A stretch of 64,000 bases of DNA. Origin: Ascidia mentula. Its lineage: Eukaryota; Chordata; Ascidiacea; Phlebobranchia; Ascidiidae. Position 1 is the stretch's first letter. Each line of letters starts with the position of its first letter. Position numbers and translations under genes: made by a program. Below, in pieces: positions 23,895-37,800 of this stretch. The stretch covers positions 11,405,001 to 11,469,000 of the forward strand of contig OX387197.1 in assembly GCA_947561715.1 (NCBI GenBank), written 5' to 3'. The notes below the pieces were generated by a model. The model was not told the DNA's origin, searched no databases, and saw nothing but the letters and a program-made list of their open reading frames with translations.

Positions 23895-26800
23895 TTATGT
23901 AGATTGTCTGTCAAGCAATTTCTGTATGCATTTTGTAAGATCAGCAATATGTTGAGATGCTTCAAGCTGTTGTTGAGAAATTTGTTTCACGACTTCTGAT
24001 GTCTCGAATAGTTCTTTTTTTAATCCAGATATTTCTGCTTTTAATTTTTCGGTTTCATTCTGAAAGAATCATGTTTTAACAAATGGTTATAAAGAAGCAA
24101 ATCATTCAAAAACTCGTTGCAATATGTGAACTATGAAGGATAGTAACCGTGTATGTGGTACTAGTTTTTAAGTAACAAGTTGCTAAACGTAATTTTCTTG
24201 TATTCTAATTTCCGAAAAATATTGTTCACACGCACAGCTATGTATGTAAATTATGGTGACGGTTTATGCAAAATACGAATAATAATTAGAAAATAAATTA
24301 AGTTTGCTGCGGAAAGTTTACTTTACAGTAATTTTCATACGTCAGGTGGTGCAATAGTATCGCGGATGTTCTTTTCCTTCATCTCTGTTTCCTCCAACAT
24401 CCAACGAATGAACGAACTTCGACCTGCATATTCGTTCGGGTAAACGCGTCTCTCGTACGCCACCCAACGGCGCCGTATAAACTCGGGCATTGCGTATTCC
24501 ATATCGAGCACACCTTCAACCTGAACATTCACACTTCTCTAACCGCGATTTCAATTTGAATATGGGCTTACACCAAAAATATGTTTTACCTGTAAAGCAA
24601 GCCTTTGTACATGTGCATGGTCCTGAACAGACGCTATGTCATCGACCGCTAACCCGACCTGACAAACATAAAATACAACCATGACTCGTTGATTTTTGTA
24701 AAAACGTGATGACCCACCAGAAGATTCGTGAGAAGAAGACTCACTAACACAGCGAAGATTATGAACACAACGTTCGATGACTGAATGTATTGAACGACAT
24801 CGTGATATTCAGTACTCGTGAAGTGAGCCAGAAAGATGTCTGCATAATCCATCTCACCAATCATCATTACGAACGTTTTCACGAACGCTAGTATTGGTGT
24901 ATAGAAAGCATACTGAAAAATACAGTTTTAAATTTGTGAATGTTTAAGATTGAAATGTTTTTATTGTTGAGTTAATGACGGCAAGTTCCAGCAAAAAGCA
25001 AACTGCTATCAGAAACTTACTCAGAAAAAAATAGCAGTATTTAAAATACTGAAAATCCAACTACGCTGTCCTCTATTTTTGAACACTGCAGACCATTTAG
25101 GATAATTGTGTTTAGCGGATTCATGTCCATAAGAGTTAAAAAAAACTATACAACCAGGTTAGACCACAAAAGTTAGCAAACAAAAGCAATATGTATTGAT
25201 ATGTTGCGTTAACCTGATTCTGCAACAAAACGTAGAAGCTGAATGCAAATCCGAAGATAAAGAAGACGAGGACGGTGGCGAAACGGAGGAATGTGAAGCC
25301 GACGCTCGTTACCATGAAAACATAAATTCCTAACCAGGAGGTTCGCCGAGCGTAAAGTAGTAAGTTTAACCAGGATAGAAGGATGGCGAAAGCCCCACAT
25401 TCCCACTGCCATTTCTATATAAATAAATACGAGGTATAAAAGGTAGTATTAGAAGAGTAGGCTATGAAGATATGATGTATCCTTGGTCCTTAAAAAATAC
25501 CTGAGAATTCATAAAAAAAAACTACTTTTCTGGTCAATGTACGTAACAAAATTGTGTTTTGGGGTTGATGTATCGCATTAGCTAAATAGTTTAGAAATAT
25601 ATTTTGTGTTACTTCGCGGATGCCGGTGTCATGTGCAAGTGGATCGATGTCGACAAACACAAGAATGCAAAGAATGTATAAAGTTGCTTCGATGTAGTTT
25701 GTATAATCCAGAAAATACTTGGACTTTTGGTGAATCATTTGAAACAACTGAAAAGGTACAGATTGCTTTGTAAAATACAGGCAGAATTTTTGATGTAGCT
25801 CAGTCAAACCTCTTTGATCAACTGTATGGATGAAAAAGCCAACACCAAAACGATAAACAGATACCGATAATTTGATGTCTCCTTACAACTTGATCCCCAG
25901 ACATCCTGTGCTTGCGACACAATACTGAAAATTATTCAGAGAATGATATTTTCTTAGTTCACCTTGTAAGAATTTTGTAAATAAATTTATTTTTACGAGT
26001 ATTTTGTAAAAAAAAATCATTTTGTCGGTTCATTTGATTTTCTCCGGTCAAGATTTTTTTGTGATTTAGAAACTTTAGTACAACTGATAAAAAAGCGTTA
26101 TAAGTCAGCATACAAAATTGTTCACAGCAAACTTACACCAAACATTTGTTTCCAGATTGCACTGTCGCAGTTGTAGCCGTGACGTTTACAGCAAAACGTG
26201 GTGGAGTGGTTGTCATGTAAACGTTCAGGCAGACAAAAAAGGCCAAGTAAGTAAACACGTTGAGCCAGTAAATATAACGACCAAACTTTCTCCATTTCCA
26301 GTTGAGAAGACTCGTTACCGTTGGGTGGCGCAATAAACGCTCGTGTCTCGAATCTTTCTGTGAACAAAAAATGCGAAAGTTTGTAAAATTTGATTGATGT
26401 GTCGGATTATAATGCATTTGATTTGATACCATTTTGTTAAGAATGTGATTTTCAGAAATGAGGGCTCCATTTTTGGAATACGGTTGCTTTTCGATCTCAT
26501 TGCTGGAAGTCAACTTAGAAGGTCCTCTTTCGTTGGGGCCATTTGGAACAACGTAATTAAGCTAAAACATAAACATTATTGTTCCATTCTGACCGTGAAC
26601 TTAAAAAATAGTAGTTTGTTAACCGTTTTAAAAATTGCTGTTGTTTAGCTTTGCAGATATGGTGATGTTACTGTAAGTATGACGTAACATTTTTGCTCGG
26701 ACTTATTTTGTTCCAGAATCTTTCGAAGACTTTTACCGCAGTTTAAACGTTTTGCACTTACTTCCAAACCCTCGTTTTCCAAATACGCGTTGTTGGGTTG

Positions 26801-29800
26801 TCCACTTGCTTCATTTTGTAATGTTCTCATCCATGTGCTTGATTCATACGCATCTTCCAAGAATTCGTAGGTAAAAGTAATCTTCATACCAAACAAAGCA
26901 AACCAAAGGTAATGCCGTATTATTTGGATTGTTACTTCTAATTGTATGGAGTTGTAACCAAAGGTACAAGAAAAGTGTGAATGTAAAATATGCCTAATGC
27001 AAATTACCGTGTAATCTTTGTCGTCACATCGCTTTTCGTTCCACGACATGCATTTGGTCAACGCCAACTCGGCAACATCCGGCATTTTATCCACTAAATT
27101 TCTTAGCGGCGTTGTTATTGCTTCTAAAAATCATGGATAGAATGTAAGGAAATTTATTTACATAAAAAGGTTTGGAGAAGCAAAAATATAACCCAACACA
27201 TACCAGCAATGAAAAGGCTTGGTTTTTGTGACATGCACACTCTCACCGAACGTGCATTAATTCTACCCGTTACGAAATGCTTCATATATTATTTTCTATG
27301 TCAAAACAGTCGCTTTGCCAAATGTTTTTATCAATTTATATTTGCAAAACTACAGTCTTACTTGAGGACGGAACGAAATATGCGTTTCGCAGTGAATCTT
27401 TCCACGAGTCGTCTTCTAAAAGAGCTCTTGCACATGATTCATTGTAGTTGTCGACAGCGACATCTAGTGGGTTGCGGCCGTCGGGCAAAGTACTTTTGAC
27501 ATCAGCTTTAGCTGCAAGAAGCAACTTTACCAATTCCACATGACCTTTTTCGCATGCTGTGTGCAACGGTGTGCTCTGCAATAAAATGTTTTAAAGTCAA
27601 AAATTAAACTCACCGTAGGCTACGATGTTTCATTTTGATTAGATAAAGACGTTTATTAAACATAAACTTACCATGTTGCGGGTTTGATTGTAAACGAGAC
27701 GATGGTCTGTCTCTATCAGTATTTTTGCCGATTTGGTCCAGCCTTCATTCATGCAGATGTCCAAAGCAGTTTGTCCTTTACCGTCTCTATATATACAGTA
27801 ATACAGATACGTTACGTATACAAACAGTTTTCAAAATAAGAAATACTTTTTTTTTATATTCCTCTATTGTCATTTTAAGAGAATTTACAATAACCTTGTT
27901 TTGTTTTACATTTAGGGCATGTTTACATTAGAACCACCACAGTAGTGTTTCAGACATCTGACTATAGTAACTAAAACATTACGTGTCTTGGCTGTTGGCA
28001 CCGAGCATGAGTAATACTTTTACGGTGGACGTGTGACCATTTAAAGCGGCCAAATGCAAAGGAGTCATCGAATGTTCGTCCTGGTCGTTAAGGGATGACC
28101 GATCCATGTTTACAATTTCTTGGACAACATTTAAGCGACCGTTTAACGCAGCAACATGCAACGGAGTTCGCTCTTTGTCGTTTCTTTGATCCAAACTGGC
28201 TCCTTCCGATATAAGTATCTGACGTAAAAAATAAGTATCTGGCGTTTTTGTTTTGTTAGTAATTACCCAGTGTAGAATATATTAATGGTACTATGCTATA
28301 ACACAATATGTTTCCACATTTATAAAGCAAGCAAAATGGAATGCAAATCGAATTGTTCTGTGAGGGGCACGCTCCTAGTCAGAAAAAATCAGAACAAAAT
28401 GCGAAACTGATTAGAAAATAAAATGCTGGGCCTGGATTTCCACAGACAAGGTGATCTCGTTTGGCGAAAGAAAAATGTTGAGACTAGACTTTTTTGGTCT
28501 TCTTTGTAAACTACAAGGGCAGGGTAAAATGTGCATTGAACGACCCTGCTGTGTCTGAACAACAATAAGCAGCAGCCCCGTTGTGTCAAAGAAAAATAAT
28601 TAAATAAACAGGAACGATAACCAGATTTTTGCCGACAAAGGTATTTTGTCAAACTTCATAGAACCAACCTTTACAATTGCAAGTCCCCCAGTCGCTGATG
28701 CAGCATGTAGAGCCGTGTTTCCCAGCCGGTCGCAACTTTCAACAAGACTTTTCGCGCATGGAAAACCCATCAGTGCCTAAAAAATATACACACCAAAATT
28801 GTTTTGCAGAAAATAGTGCGTTGTGTAGAAAAAAATTGGTAATTTTTCTATATTTAGTTTACAACACAAATGAAATAAGAACAATTAAATGCTATGGTGG
28901 TTATTTCAGTTCTGCTTATGGGTCAATCCATTCCCATGCGATTTACTTAAAATAGTTAGTTATATAGTATATGTCTTGTTTTTTAGGGCAATAAATTTTT
29001 AAAAGTCTCTGTTTTATCACTGAAATAAGTTTCCAATTTTCTCGATGGAGGAATATGCTATCCTGACATGTCACAAAAATTTTGTGCCTATGTTTTTCTT
29101 CTCTCAATGGCCACAGCGCCATAAATTGTTTCGTCTGGTACAAAATTTTATTGAAATCACAGTGTTTGTTCACATTGGGTCGCGATGTTTACCTGCACAA
29201 TTGCTGTTCTACCATATTGAGCCGCGAGCAAACAACAGTTCCGATCCCAGGCGTCACAGCCAGATAGATTCGCACCCCGCGAATGCAACATTTCCATCAT
29301 ATCAATATTTCCTTCACGGCAAGCAACCATCAGGGGCGTAAGACTTTCGTTATTCTGCAATTCCAAGTTTGCACCCCTGCAGAATAGACAGGAAGTTTCT
29401 TTTCCGCTAAAATTGTTTTATTCCTGTTTACAACGGTCGTCAAAAATGGTTGTCCGCAATTATTACATATTCATGTTCATTTGGTCACTGATTCACTATT
29501 ACGGCAAAGGCTTTGAAACTTTAATTGAGTCTGCAATTGTCGAATAGGGGTAAAATTATCAACACAGTCTTTCAATATTGTTCACTTTTATGACTGAAAA
29601 GCATAAACAAAGCAGTTTTATTTTTGATAATGGTACCTGTCGACTAAAATTTTAGCCACTTCGAGGTGATTTCTGTGCGCAGCAATCCACAACGGAGTTG
29701 CTTTCTCGTCGTTTCTACTATTTACATCAGCTTTATTGTCAAGTATCGCCTGGACTATTTCCACAACGCCACCCTCAGCTGCCGAATGAAGACTTGTTTT

Positions 29801-31764
29801 CCCACTTCCACATTTCTTATCGACGTAATTGGAGAATTCCACTTCTGTGACAAAATTAATGTTAGATAAACTGAACCATTTTGCATGAGCAAAGAAAATA
29901 TTATCTCTAGTTATAGGACAGACAGCATGTATGGCGAATGCATTACTTGAAAGAATATCGTAACGGCTTTGAATTTGTGATGCCTCTTTTTCCCAGGTAG
30001 CAAGGAGATATAGAACGGTATCCAGACATCCACTGTCGATGGCAGCATGGAGAGGTGTCGATAAATCGTTATCTTGATCGAGTAGGCGTGAAATTGATGC
30101 ACTGGCATTTGACTTCCTGGCGTAATTAAGAATTTCTTCTGCAACCTAAAAATATCCATGATAACCTGTAATATTTTTTTTGGGAATTTAAAACGCTGTA
30201 ATACTTTTGTGTATCCATCTCTGCAGGAAAGAATTAAAGGAGTGCAACCGTTTTCATCTTTTGCCTCCAGCAGTTTAGGACGATGATTTGAATTCTCCAA
30301 TATTGCCGCCAAAATTTCTGTATGTCCGCGCTTGGCTGCTTCGTGTAGCGCAGTTGAAAGATGGTCGTCTTTAGCCTGTTGGTTGTACAAATTAACATAC
30401 GACAGGAAAATTAGTTTGTGTGCAATGAAGTAGCAAAAGCACGCGCATGCGACCAATACCAGTAAATCAGCTTTTCCTGTTTCAATAAGCAGCTGAACCG
30501 CATGCAGATGACCTCGATCACTGGCGTAGTGCAAGGGAGTGGATTGGAACTTGTCTTTTGCATTAACGTTTGCGCCGCTTTCGAGCAAAACTTTAAGGCA
30601 CGATTTCTCATGAATTGTGGAAAATTGAACACCGTTGTTGATATGGCTCTGTTTAAGCAAATCTGTTTAAATTTTGGCATATAAGCACAAATTTTTAGAC
30701 ACAGGCAGTCCCAAAATCAGTCGAAGTCCAAAAATATGAACACACATCATACAACTAAAAAGTTTTTTTGTGCAGGTAACTAAACATACCCCATGCGTGG
30801 CTTGTTTGTAATGTTTGGCGGCTAAGTGTATGGATTGCTTTCCATCTTCAGTTAATAGATTAATGTCGGCTCCATGACTAAGAAGCTGCTCCGTCGCAAA
30901 ACCGTTTCCTCGTCTATTAAACCACAACAAATATTACATTGCCCTGCTTGTAACAGTATGCAAATTCTGTTACCTGACAGCTACATGCAGTGGCGCAAAT
31001 TCGTCATCTTCGTCAATTTTATTAACATGCGGCCACACGCCCTGACCTAAACTTGCAAAAGCTTGTTGAATGTCCCCATAACTGCCTTCTCGGAGTATCT
31101 GTACCAGAACTTTATTGTTGCTCATGCTTACCCAAAAAAACAAGATTCTAATCTACAAGCAACTGTTGTTAGCTGTGCTGTGTGACATTACAATATCTCA
31201 CGCGATTGTTCACAAAGCACCAACAAAAGTCTTATTTGGGTCATGCAACAGTTCGTTTCAAAGCAACTTCTAAATGTGCACGCACCACTGACTTTTGAAT
31301 AGAAACGCCCTGTTAAAATAGTGCCTTTTTGATGATTGTGGATACTGTCATCATTTTTTCTCACAAGTGTAAGTTAATATGCTTCATAAACACCGCAGGT
31401 TTTCTTAATCTATTACGTATTCGTATTTTGTAAATGAAAAAGTTTAACCTCCATTAAAAGTTGTGTTCCGTGATAAGTTCTCCTAAACAAAAACTTACCT
31501 GGTAAAGGATTCCTGTCGAGCCGGAGTCAAAATGCCACTGAAAAATTTTAAACAAAAAACATAATTATTGTATTACTCCACAGCTTAAATTCGCTTTACC
31601 TCCAAGGGAATCGTACGTTTGGCTGAAACTTTCCGTTCATCTTCTTTGTGTACATACGGAATTTTATACGTTTGTTTGGTGTCAGGGCCATATTTCTCTA
31701 CAAACTCCGCCAGAAAAGCTGGACGTCGGTAACTCTTGCGATTCTCCTCTGATATGTTGTCCAT
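23895..31764 (-). CDS. TRPA1-like: TRPA-type ankyrin-repeat cation channel, copy 2
   Basis: Paralog of the channel just downstream, on the same strand. 24 exons (high to low): 31764-31600, 31537-31499, 31152-30974, 30913-30790, 30648-30460, 30375-30205, 30145-29947, 29844-29637, 29376-29193, 28776-28669, 28218-27983, 27786-27672, 27575-27362, 27123-27008, 26881-26762, 26561-26430, 26357-26137, 25924-25810, 25747-25613, 25414-25214, 24912-24718, 24658-24590, 24520-24341, 24059-23895; about 1259 residues, all in phase. Exons 3-24 correspond one to one with copy 1. Ankyrin repeats run from about 100 to 710 (STPLHYASDRGH, MTPLHLAALNGH). The channel (about 855-1122) has S1 near YIYWLNVF, pore MMIGEMDY (E1077) and post-S6 VGLAVDDIASVQDHAHVQRL. 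A coiled coil closes the protein. C735 and C743 lie in the linker before S1. Exons 1-2 add a hydrophilic N-terminus not seen in copy 1; an alternative start is the ATG at 31125. The link from exon 2 to 3 is the least certain. Confidence 0.92.
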
Positions 31765-33836
31765 TACACTCACTACAACTTCATATTCTCATGAGACACG
31801 GCCGGTCTGATTATACTATTCTATGTGAAAGTGCTTTTAATGGAAAGTATCCAGCGCGTAAGCATCTTAAAGCATTTATGATCCATTAGGGGTCCATTAC
31901 ATAACTGAAGCAAAACTTTATAAACAGATTGTATGTATAAATGTGGTTTAATGTTTAAAAACTAGTTGCAGATATTACATAAATTTGAAAGGAAAATCGC
32001 AACAACTATTTATATGTAACTAAACGCTGTTTTATAGTTTCAACGGCGAAATACCCATGCAAACACGAGGACCGGGTGAACTGTAACTGCTTTTTTAACT
32101 ATTTTCAAATGCGTATACGTCTGTTTCCACACCTTAGAAATTTACTTGCTGCGTAACCAGGGTAACCTAGTCAATAACTTAAATCTTCAAACGCTGCCGA
32201 CCGTTAGTGCCACCTTTCGTTTGACAACTTTGTACAATTATCTCGAGGAATACCTATAACCTGCTTGAGCGAGGCCTCATACAATTTACTTTACAACGTT
32301 TGATGAATGAGGTTTATCCTGTCGATTATATCGGAACTCATGGTCAGTCAACTTCCTCACTAAAATTATGCTGGTGGTGTCAAACCTTATCCAACAACTT
32401 AGTTCTACTATCACTGGACACCATTAAATTTGGTGACTGAAAGTTATCAAGAAAACAACCTGGCCTGGAGCTTTGGCAAATAAATCTTTGTCTCCAGTTA
32501 TTGTCTGATGTTTACTTTAAAAGGTGCGTCGGCCACACCAGATTCCACTTCGTTATACCTGAAAACTTTATAGTACAGCGAAGTTTTTGCATGGGGTATA
32601 TAACTCTTTATCACTGCTAGTAGAATCTGACCCTTATTGGCATCGTATACACGTGTATTATATTAATAAAAAGCAACATTCTTCAGTGGTGATAGAGTAG
32701 GGTCGCCTGGTTGTGAAACTTTTGCAGCAGTGAATGTTTCATTGTGTTTTGTACTTAAAACCGGCCCCTTTTTCCATGAATTTATCACGGTGTCCGCATA
32801 ATCCTACCCGCACACAATTGTTGTCCGCTTTTACCCGTCAGGAAAGCTGAACATTTAAATACGACTAGGCTGGACTTGTCTTTTTGTTTGAGTTTAGGAA
32901 ATAGCGGAAACGCGGTGTCCACAAGCAACAATACGGACTTGTCTGTTGCCTTTCGGAAGCGGCATGTCTGCTTTTCAGTTGCTTTGGTTCTCTCTAAATG
33001 CCACGCTTTCTAAAGAACCAGAGGGATGTTAGTTGACAAAAATGATAACAAAACTTTGAACGCGGGTTACTCGAGCACCCTACGAGGTAGCGGCATGGTT
33101 TTTATAGAAGTTCTACATTTCATTGAGGCGACGTAAGCGAAAGCCTTCACCAAAAGTGATAGATTTTTATACGTGCCTGAATGAGATAGTACAATGTATT
33201 AAAATCTTTTGATTGAAATCAACATGACAAAATATCTGGTGACAAAAAGAAAGTTTGATTAAGATTTCAAATATCACACAAAAAAGTGCGGTTTTTTTCA
33301 ATAATAATTTGCAGCAAAACTAAAGATTTTGTAAGACATTAAGAAATGTATGCTTCATACAGTACTTCATATAGAAATGTAATGATATATATAAAAACAT
33401 TTAGGAATGTTTCCTCATTTTAATTTTTCTCTAATTTTGCACCAAATCGTGCGGTCACGTGACATAAAGCAACAGGCATTGAAATCACACATAATCGTTT
33501 GTTTTGCTGCAAATTAATGTTTATAACAATGCACCCTGGTGTAGCATTTTAACTAGATTTATCAACCAAGATGATGGACAAATGATCTTGAAAACCAAGA
33601 TAACTCTAAACTAGAGAGTGCGAAGAAGTGCCAGTCCACAAATTTTGCGTTTATGTTAGCCGGTCGTAATAATATGGTTGAATTGTGAAGTAGTGCGTAA
33701 TCTGACAGGCAAAACGGTTCTTAACTTGCTCTTAATGCCGTGTATGAGACAAAGACACGCCCGGTTGTATGCGCACGAGTCACCGCTTCCGCCCACTAAT
33801 TGCAAGGTGCGTAATTTGCAAGTAATCAACCGTCTC

Positions 33837-34055
33837 CTATGGTCGACTTTCGTACCAATGTGCGTCGAAGTAGTCGACAAACCTCAGTAACAGCTGCAAA
33901 ATCGGCACAATTTTCGACAATAAGAGGAAAACCGCGACCCACGCACAATCTTTAATGACCGCTCCGATCATAATAAAAATTATTTTGACCATTCGGGGAG
34001 GGTGCTGATTTTGAGTAATTGCTTGTAATACATTGTCAGGAGAGATAATGTTCAT
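33837..34055 (-). other. Possible small membrane peptide frame
   Basis: An ATG in a good AACATGA context starts 72 codons ending in TAG. The middle is strongly hydrophobic (about residues 24-58) and the ends are polar, so it could be a one- or two-helix membrane peptide. There is no family match I know, no splice context and no clear polyadenylation signal. Chance opening is quite possible. Confidence 0.15.
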
Positions 34056-34845
34056 GTTTGTGACAACCAGTGGCCGATACCCTAATTGTCAAAGGGTAAC
34101 CTAATAACCGTCCATTAGCAGTGAAGGGGTTCGCGCCTTCAAGTACGAAGGATGTTCATTACAGGAATTGCCGTCTTCCGTCGCATTATACTCCAAGAAA
34201 ACTTTGATTGATTTTTTTTATTTTTTGCAGGTGTGGGAAAATTGTTAACCGGCAATAGTTAACAAACCATCGTGATAAAGATAAATAATACTGGATCACC
34301 GGATAATCTCTTCAACGCCGCATCAGTTACTTCATCACACAACAACTGTGATTTTGCTGTAACCATTTGAGTTATCAAAATTTTATTCAGCGAACATGTG
34401 AATAAAAATTATTTCTAAATATAGCATCCGCATTGGTAATTTTGGCCAGTCTTTTATTGCGAGACGCGAACCCAATTACGTTCAACTCCAATTCAAGGAA
34501 CAGGTTCCGGCCGGATTCACGACCCGCATGTCATAGATATTTGATATTTACCTGAAGTTTCGCCGCAACTTTAAACTTTATTGCCGACGTGTGTCGTGAA
34601 TATGCCCATGTTCATGGCTTCTTAAACGCCGCCGTCCTCGAATATCACGTAAATCTGGAAACATTTACAATGTCAATCAAGCGAGCAGTTTTTAGGGCGT
34701 CGTTTTGCGTCGAATGACGTATACGCTCATTGCCAAACAGAGCAACTGTTAAAACGTGCCCATAAAGCGCAACGGCGCTTCCAACGCGAACAAAAGCACT
34801 CGTCCCATAAATAGGATGGCGGGAAACGAGGCAAAGAAAGCGGCT

Positions 34846-34853
34846 TGACGTCA
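34846..34853. promoter_or_regulatory. CRE palindrome TGACGTCA
   Basis: Perfect full CRE (CREB/ATF site), 7 kb 5' of the polo-like kinase start and 3 kb 5' of TRPA copy 2. Binding is inferred from the motif only. Confidence 0.3.
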
Positions 34854-37800
34854 CAAGTAGGTTGCTACTGGTTACATGGGGAAGCAGAACTGTTTGAAGT
34901 GGTCAACTCCAAGTCGCAGCGAAGTGAAAAATTGCCACCACTTGCCAATTAAAATTTTCAGACACGACACTGAATAGAATTAAGGCTCCCACCCTTCGTC
35001 TATAAAAAAACGCAGGGCGTTGTCGTGATAGCAATCCCGAGCCGACGTTAGACTTCAAAACCAATATTTATAACGCGGCCTTCTGACATCCGTGGGAAAT
35101 GGGGCCGACAAAACTGTGGTTGCGTGGTAAAGGTCGCGCATTGCGCAGAGTCGTGAGCTGGGGTGATTTAGTTAAATGTTATTTGCAATTATCCAACAAA
35201 CGATTTAATCGCTCGTTTAAAGAGATTGAAAGGTTAATGCTGCTTTTACATGCGGTCATGTAACATAGTTTTGTACTCGCTAACTGTATTATGATACACC
35301 AGAAACACCGATTCCCACGAAGCATGCAATTCCGTTTTCTTCCACTTCCTAGAACGTATGTACGCCCACTTCCCAAATAAGGTGACATGAAAAATCATCC
35401 AGCAACAGCAGGTACCATAATCTGATCAATCAGCGCAGACACGATACCGGACCTCTATAACGTGGCACAATATCGTGAACCGCGGTTTTCACGACCCGGG
35501 CGGCAAATAAATGAAGGTAACCGATAATCCGCTATGGTTCGTCTCGCCCAAAATTTTCCCGCGTTCTGAAATGCGACTTCAAATTTGGCGCTCAACACCT
35601 ACCAACACCCGCTACCTGTTCGTCCGCTTAAATCTCGGCCGCATTATTCACCGGTTTCGGCTGCAACCAGCAAGGATTGCAAAACTCATCGCCCCCGGTC
35701 AACACTCGAGTTCCAAAAATACACGAAACACTTAACTCTCGCCGTGTGTTGTTGTGAAAATAAACTTGAAACAAAGAATACGTTCGATCGACAGTGATTC
35801 ATTACCGTGAATTCCCGCTCCCAAGTTCGGAATATCAGAGACAGCAGACATATAACCCTTATACGTCACGAAAGTGATTTTGATGTGCTTGAAAGGTTGT
35901 TCGCTCTAAGCTTGAATTGACATTTTCGGGCTAAAAACAGGAGTTTCTGGTTTTAAAAATACATCTTTTGAAACAAATAGAGAAAATTTCAAAAGTGACT
36001 TCAGGAATCAGCATGTACAAGTCGGTGATCGACGAATTTTGAAACTATAGTTCTTCGTTCTTTGTTACTTAACTTTTTGCGTCCGTAATGCGCTAAGGCT
36101 GCATTGAAAAACAGTTGATTCATATTCGCAGCCAAAAGTAATTGCAAAGAGTTTGTATTTTTTTGTGGAATTGACACTACAATGTACATCTTGCTGCGAC
36201 CAATTCAAAACTGTCAGTATTTTGCGACCTGTTGATTTCTATTATGCAGGGTTAGGTTATACCCGCGCAGTAAATATTATCAACCTTGTTGCCTAGGATC
36301 ACGATAAACCGGCAAAATGCGTCCATGTAATGTGAACATGTACTCCCTGTTGTTACAACAGTCGAACCAGAGAATCCGAAAATGCTTAATCGCGTTGAGC
36401 TCAATGCGCCGACGGTAAAAAGGTATAAGAAATCGAGATATCATCGCTGCTTGGTCAAAACAAATTTACGCCCAGACGGAGATGATAATGCAAACAAAAA
36501 CAATCAGAATGGAAGCAGAAAACTCCCAACTACCAGCAAGTGTTTACACTGAGGTCACGCTTTGTTCCACATAACTTTTGCCTTAAATCGTTTAAATTCA
36601 ACGAGTGTATTTTTCTTTCACTCGTCGCCTAACTACCGTGTTTGGCGACTTTGAGCGATTGCGAAACGATAACAAACAAAGTTGGCGTTAAGTTTGCTTG
36701 CCAACTGACACCGCCACAGCGCGCCATGCATAAAAGCCAAATGTTGTGCTTGGTCGCGCCATCACCATTTGGCGCACCCACTAGATAAATAAATCTGTAA
36801 ATCCGATGCTATTTTGCGGGGGATGGTCATTTAACTTATTTCCATGCAATGAAAGGGGCAGGGATTCCTATACAGTTAGAGCGTGGGCGAACCCTTGAGG
36901 TCCGTGCTCTTTTATCGACATCGTTTTTTACTAAATTGCCGCCTTGCTCGCGGCAACAGTTTGCTTGACATGGCTTAGGAAGATTTTAATCGCGATTCCT
37001 CGCACAGGCTTTCGGCGCCGCTACAGGAGAAAGTGATCGAAAATTAAATTCAAACATCCCATAAAAAATGCATCGGGGTGTTGTTAAATTCAAATCTATT
37101 GGCGAGGTTTTATGTGAGAATTGTGCAACCGCAATTGGTTGTTCTAAGACGAAAATAGACAAAAAGTATGCAAAACCACAATACTGTATAGAATAAGCAA
37201 CGTAGCCCTATATTAAATTTATCAAACTATACTTAGCACGAACATGAGTAACGGAAAAATGTGGTGGGTTCAGGATGACTTGTCAACCACTCAAAATCAT
37301 CTCTGTTGTTGTAAGAAATATAGTGAAATTATTCATACGACTTCAGGCGAATTCTGGTGTATCACGTGATAGAGGAAACCGGGTGCGCAGCTGAAACTTT
37401 GAAGTCGCGACATTGATTCGCGGTTGCCTTTTTATCACACCGCGAAAGAGGCGCGACAACAAAACGCCCGCATCCTTTGGAAGTGGAAGTCGGTTGTGCA
37501 AAGGGTGGGGCGTTGAATGGATAATCCCATCCACCCACATACTGTTTGAAACTCGATCGGACGCGACAAGAATCCGAGCCATTCGCACCACACGTGTTTC
37601 TAAATGCCAGGAGATCAATAATAGCCTGCACACGCGTGCCCTTACTCACAATGACTGTCACAAGTCAATGTTTGCGCCAACGCCTGAAAACCGAAGCGAG
37701 ACCGGCGTGATGTTTGCTTGCTTTCTGTGATAAGGGGTCGTCGGGCGAGGGCAACTCAATCTCATGGCTCCAAGTCGTGACACACACAGAGGGCTCGAGG

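Noticed and set aside
30411-30680. 89-codon minus-strand frame
   Set aside because: It is another frame of the ankyrin exon at 30648-30460 and is not conserved.
37413-37730. 105-codon plus-strand frame
   Set aside because: Overlaps similar-sized frames on the other strand in GC-richer DNA, with no domain or splice signals.
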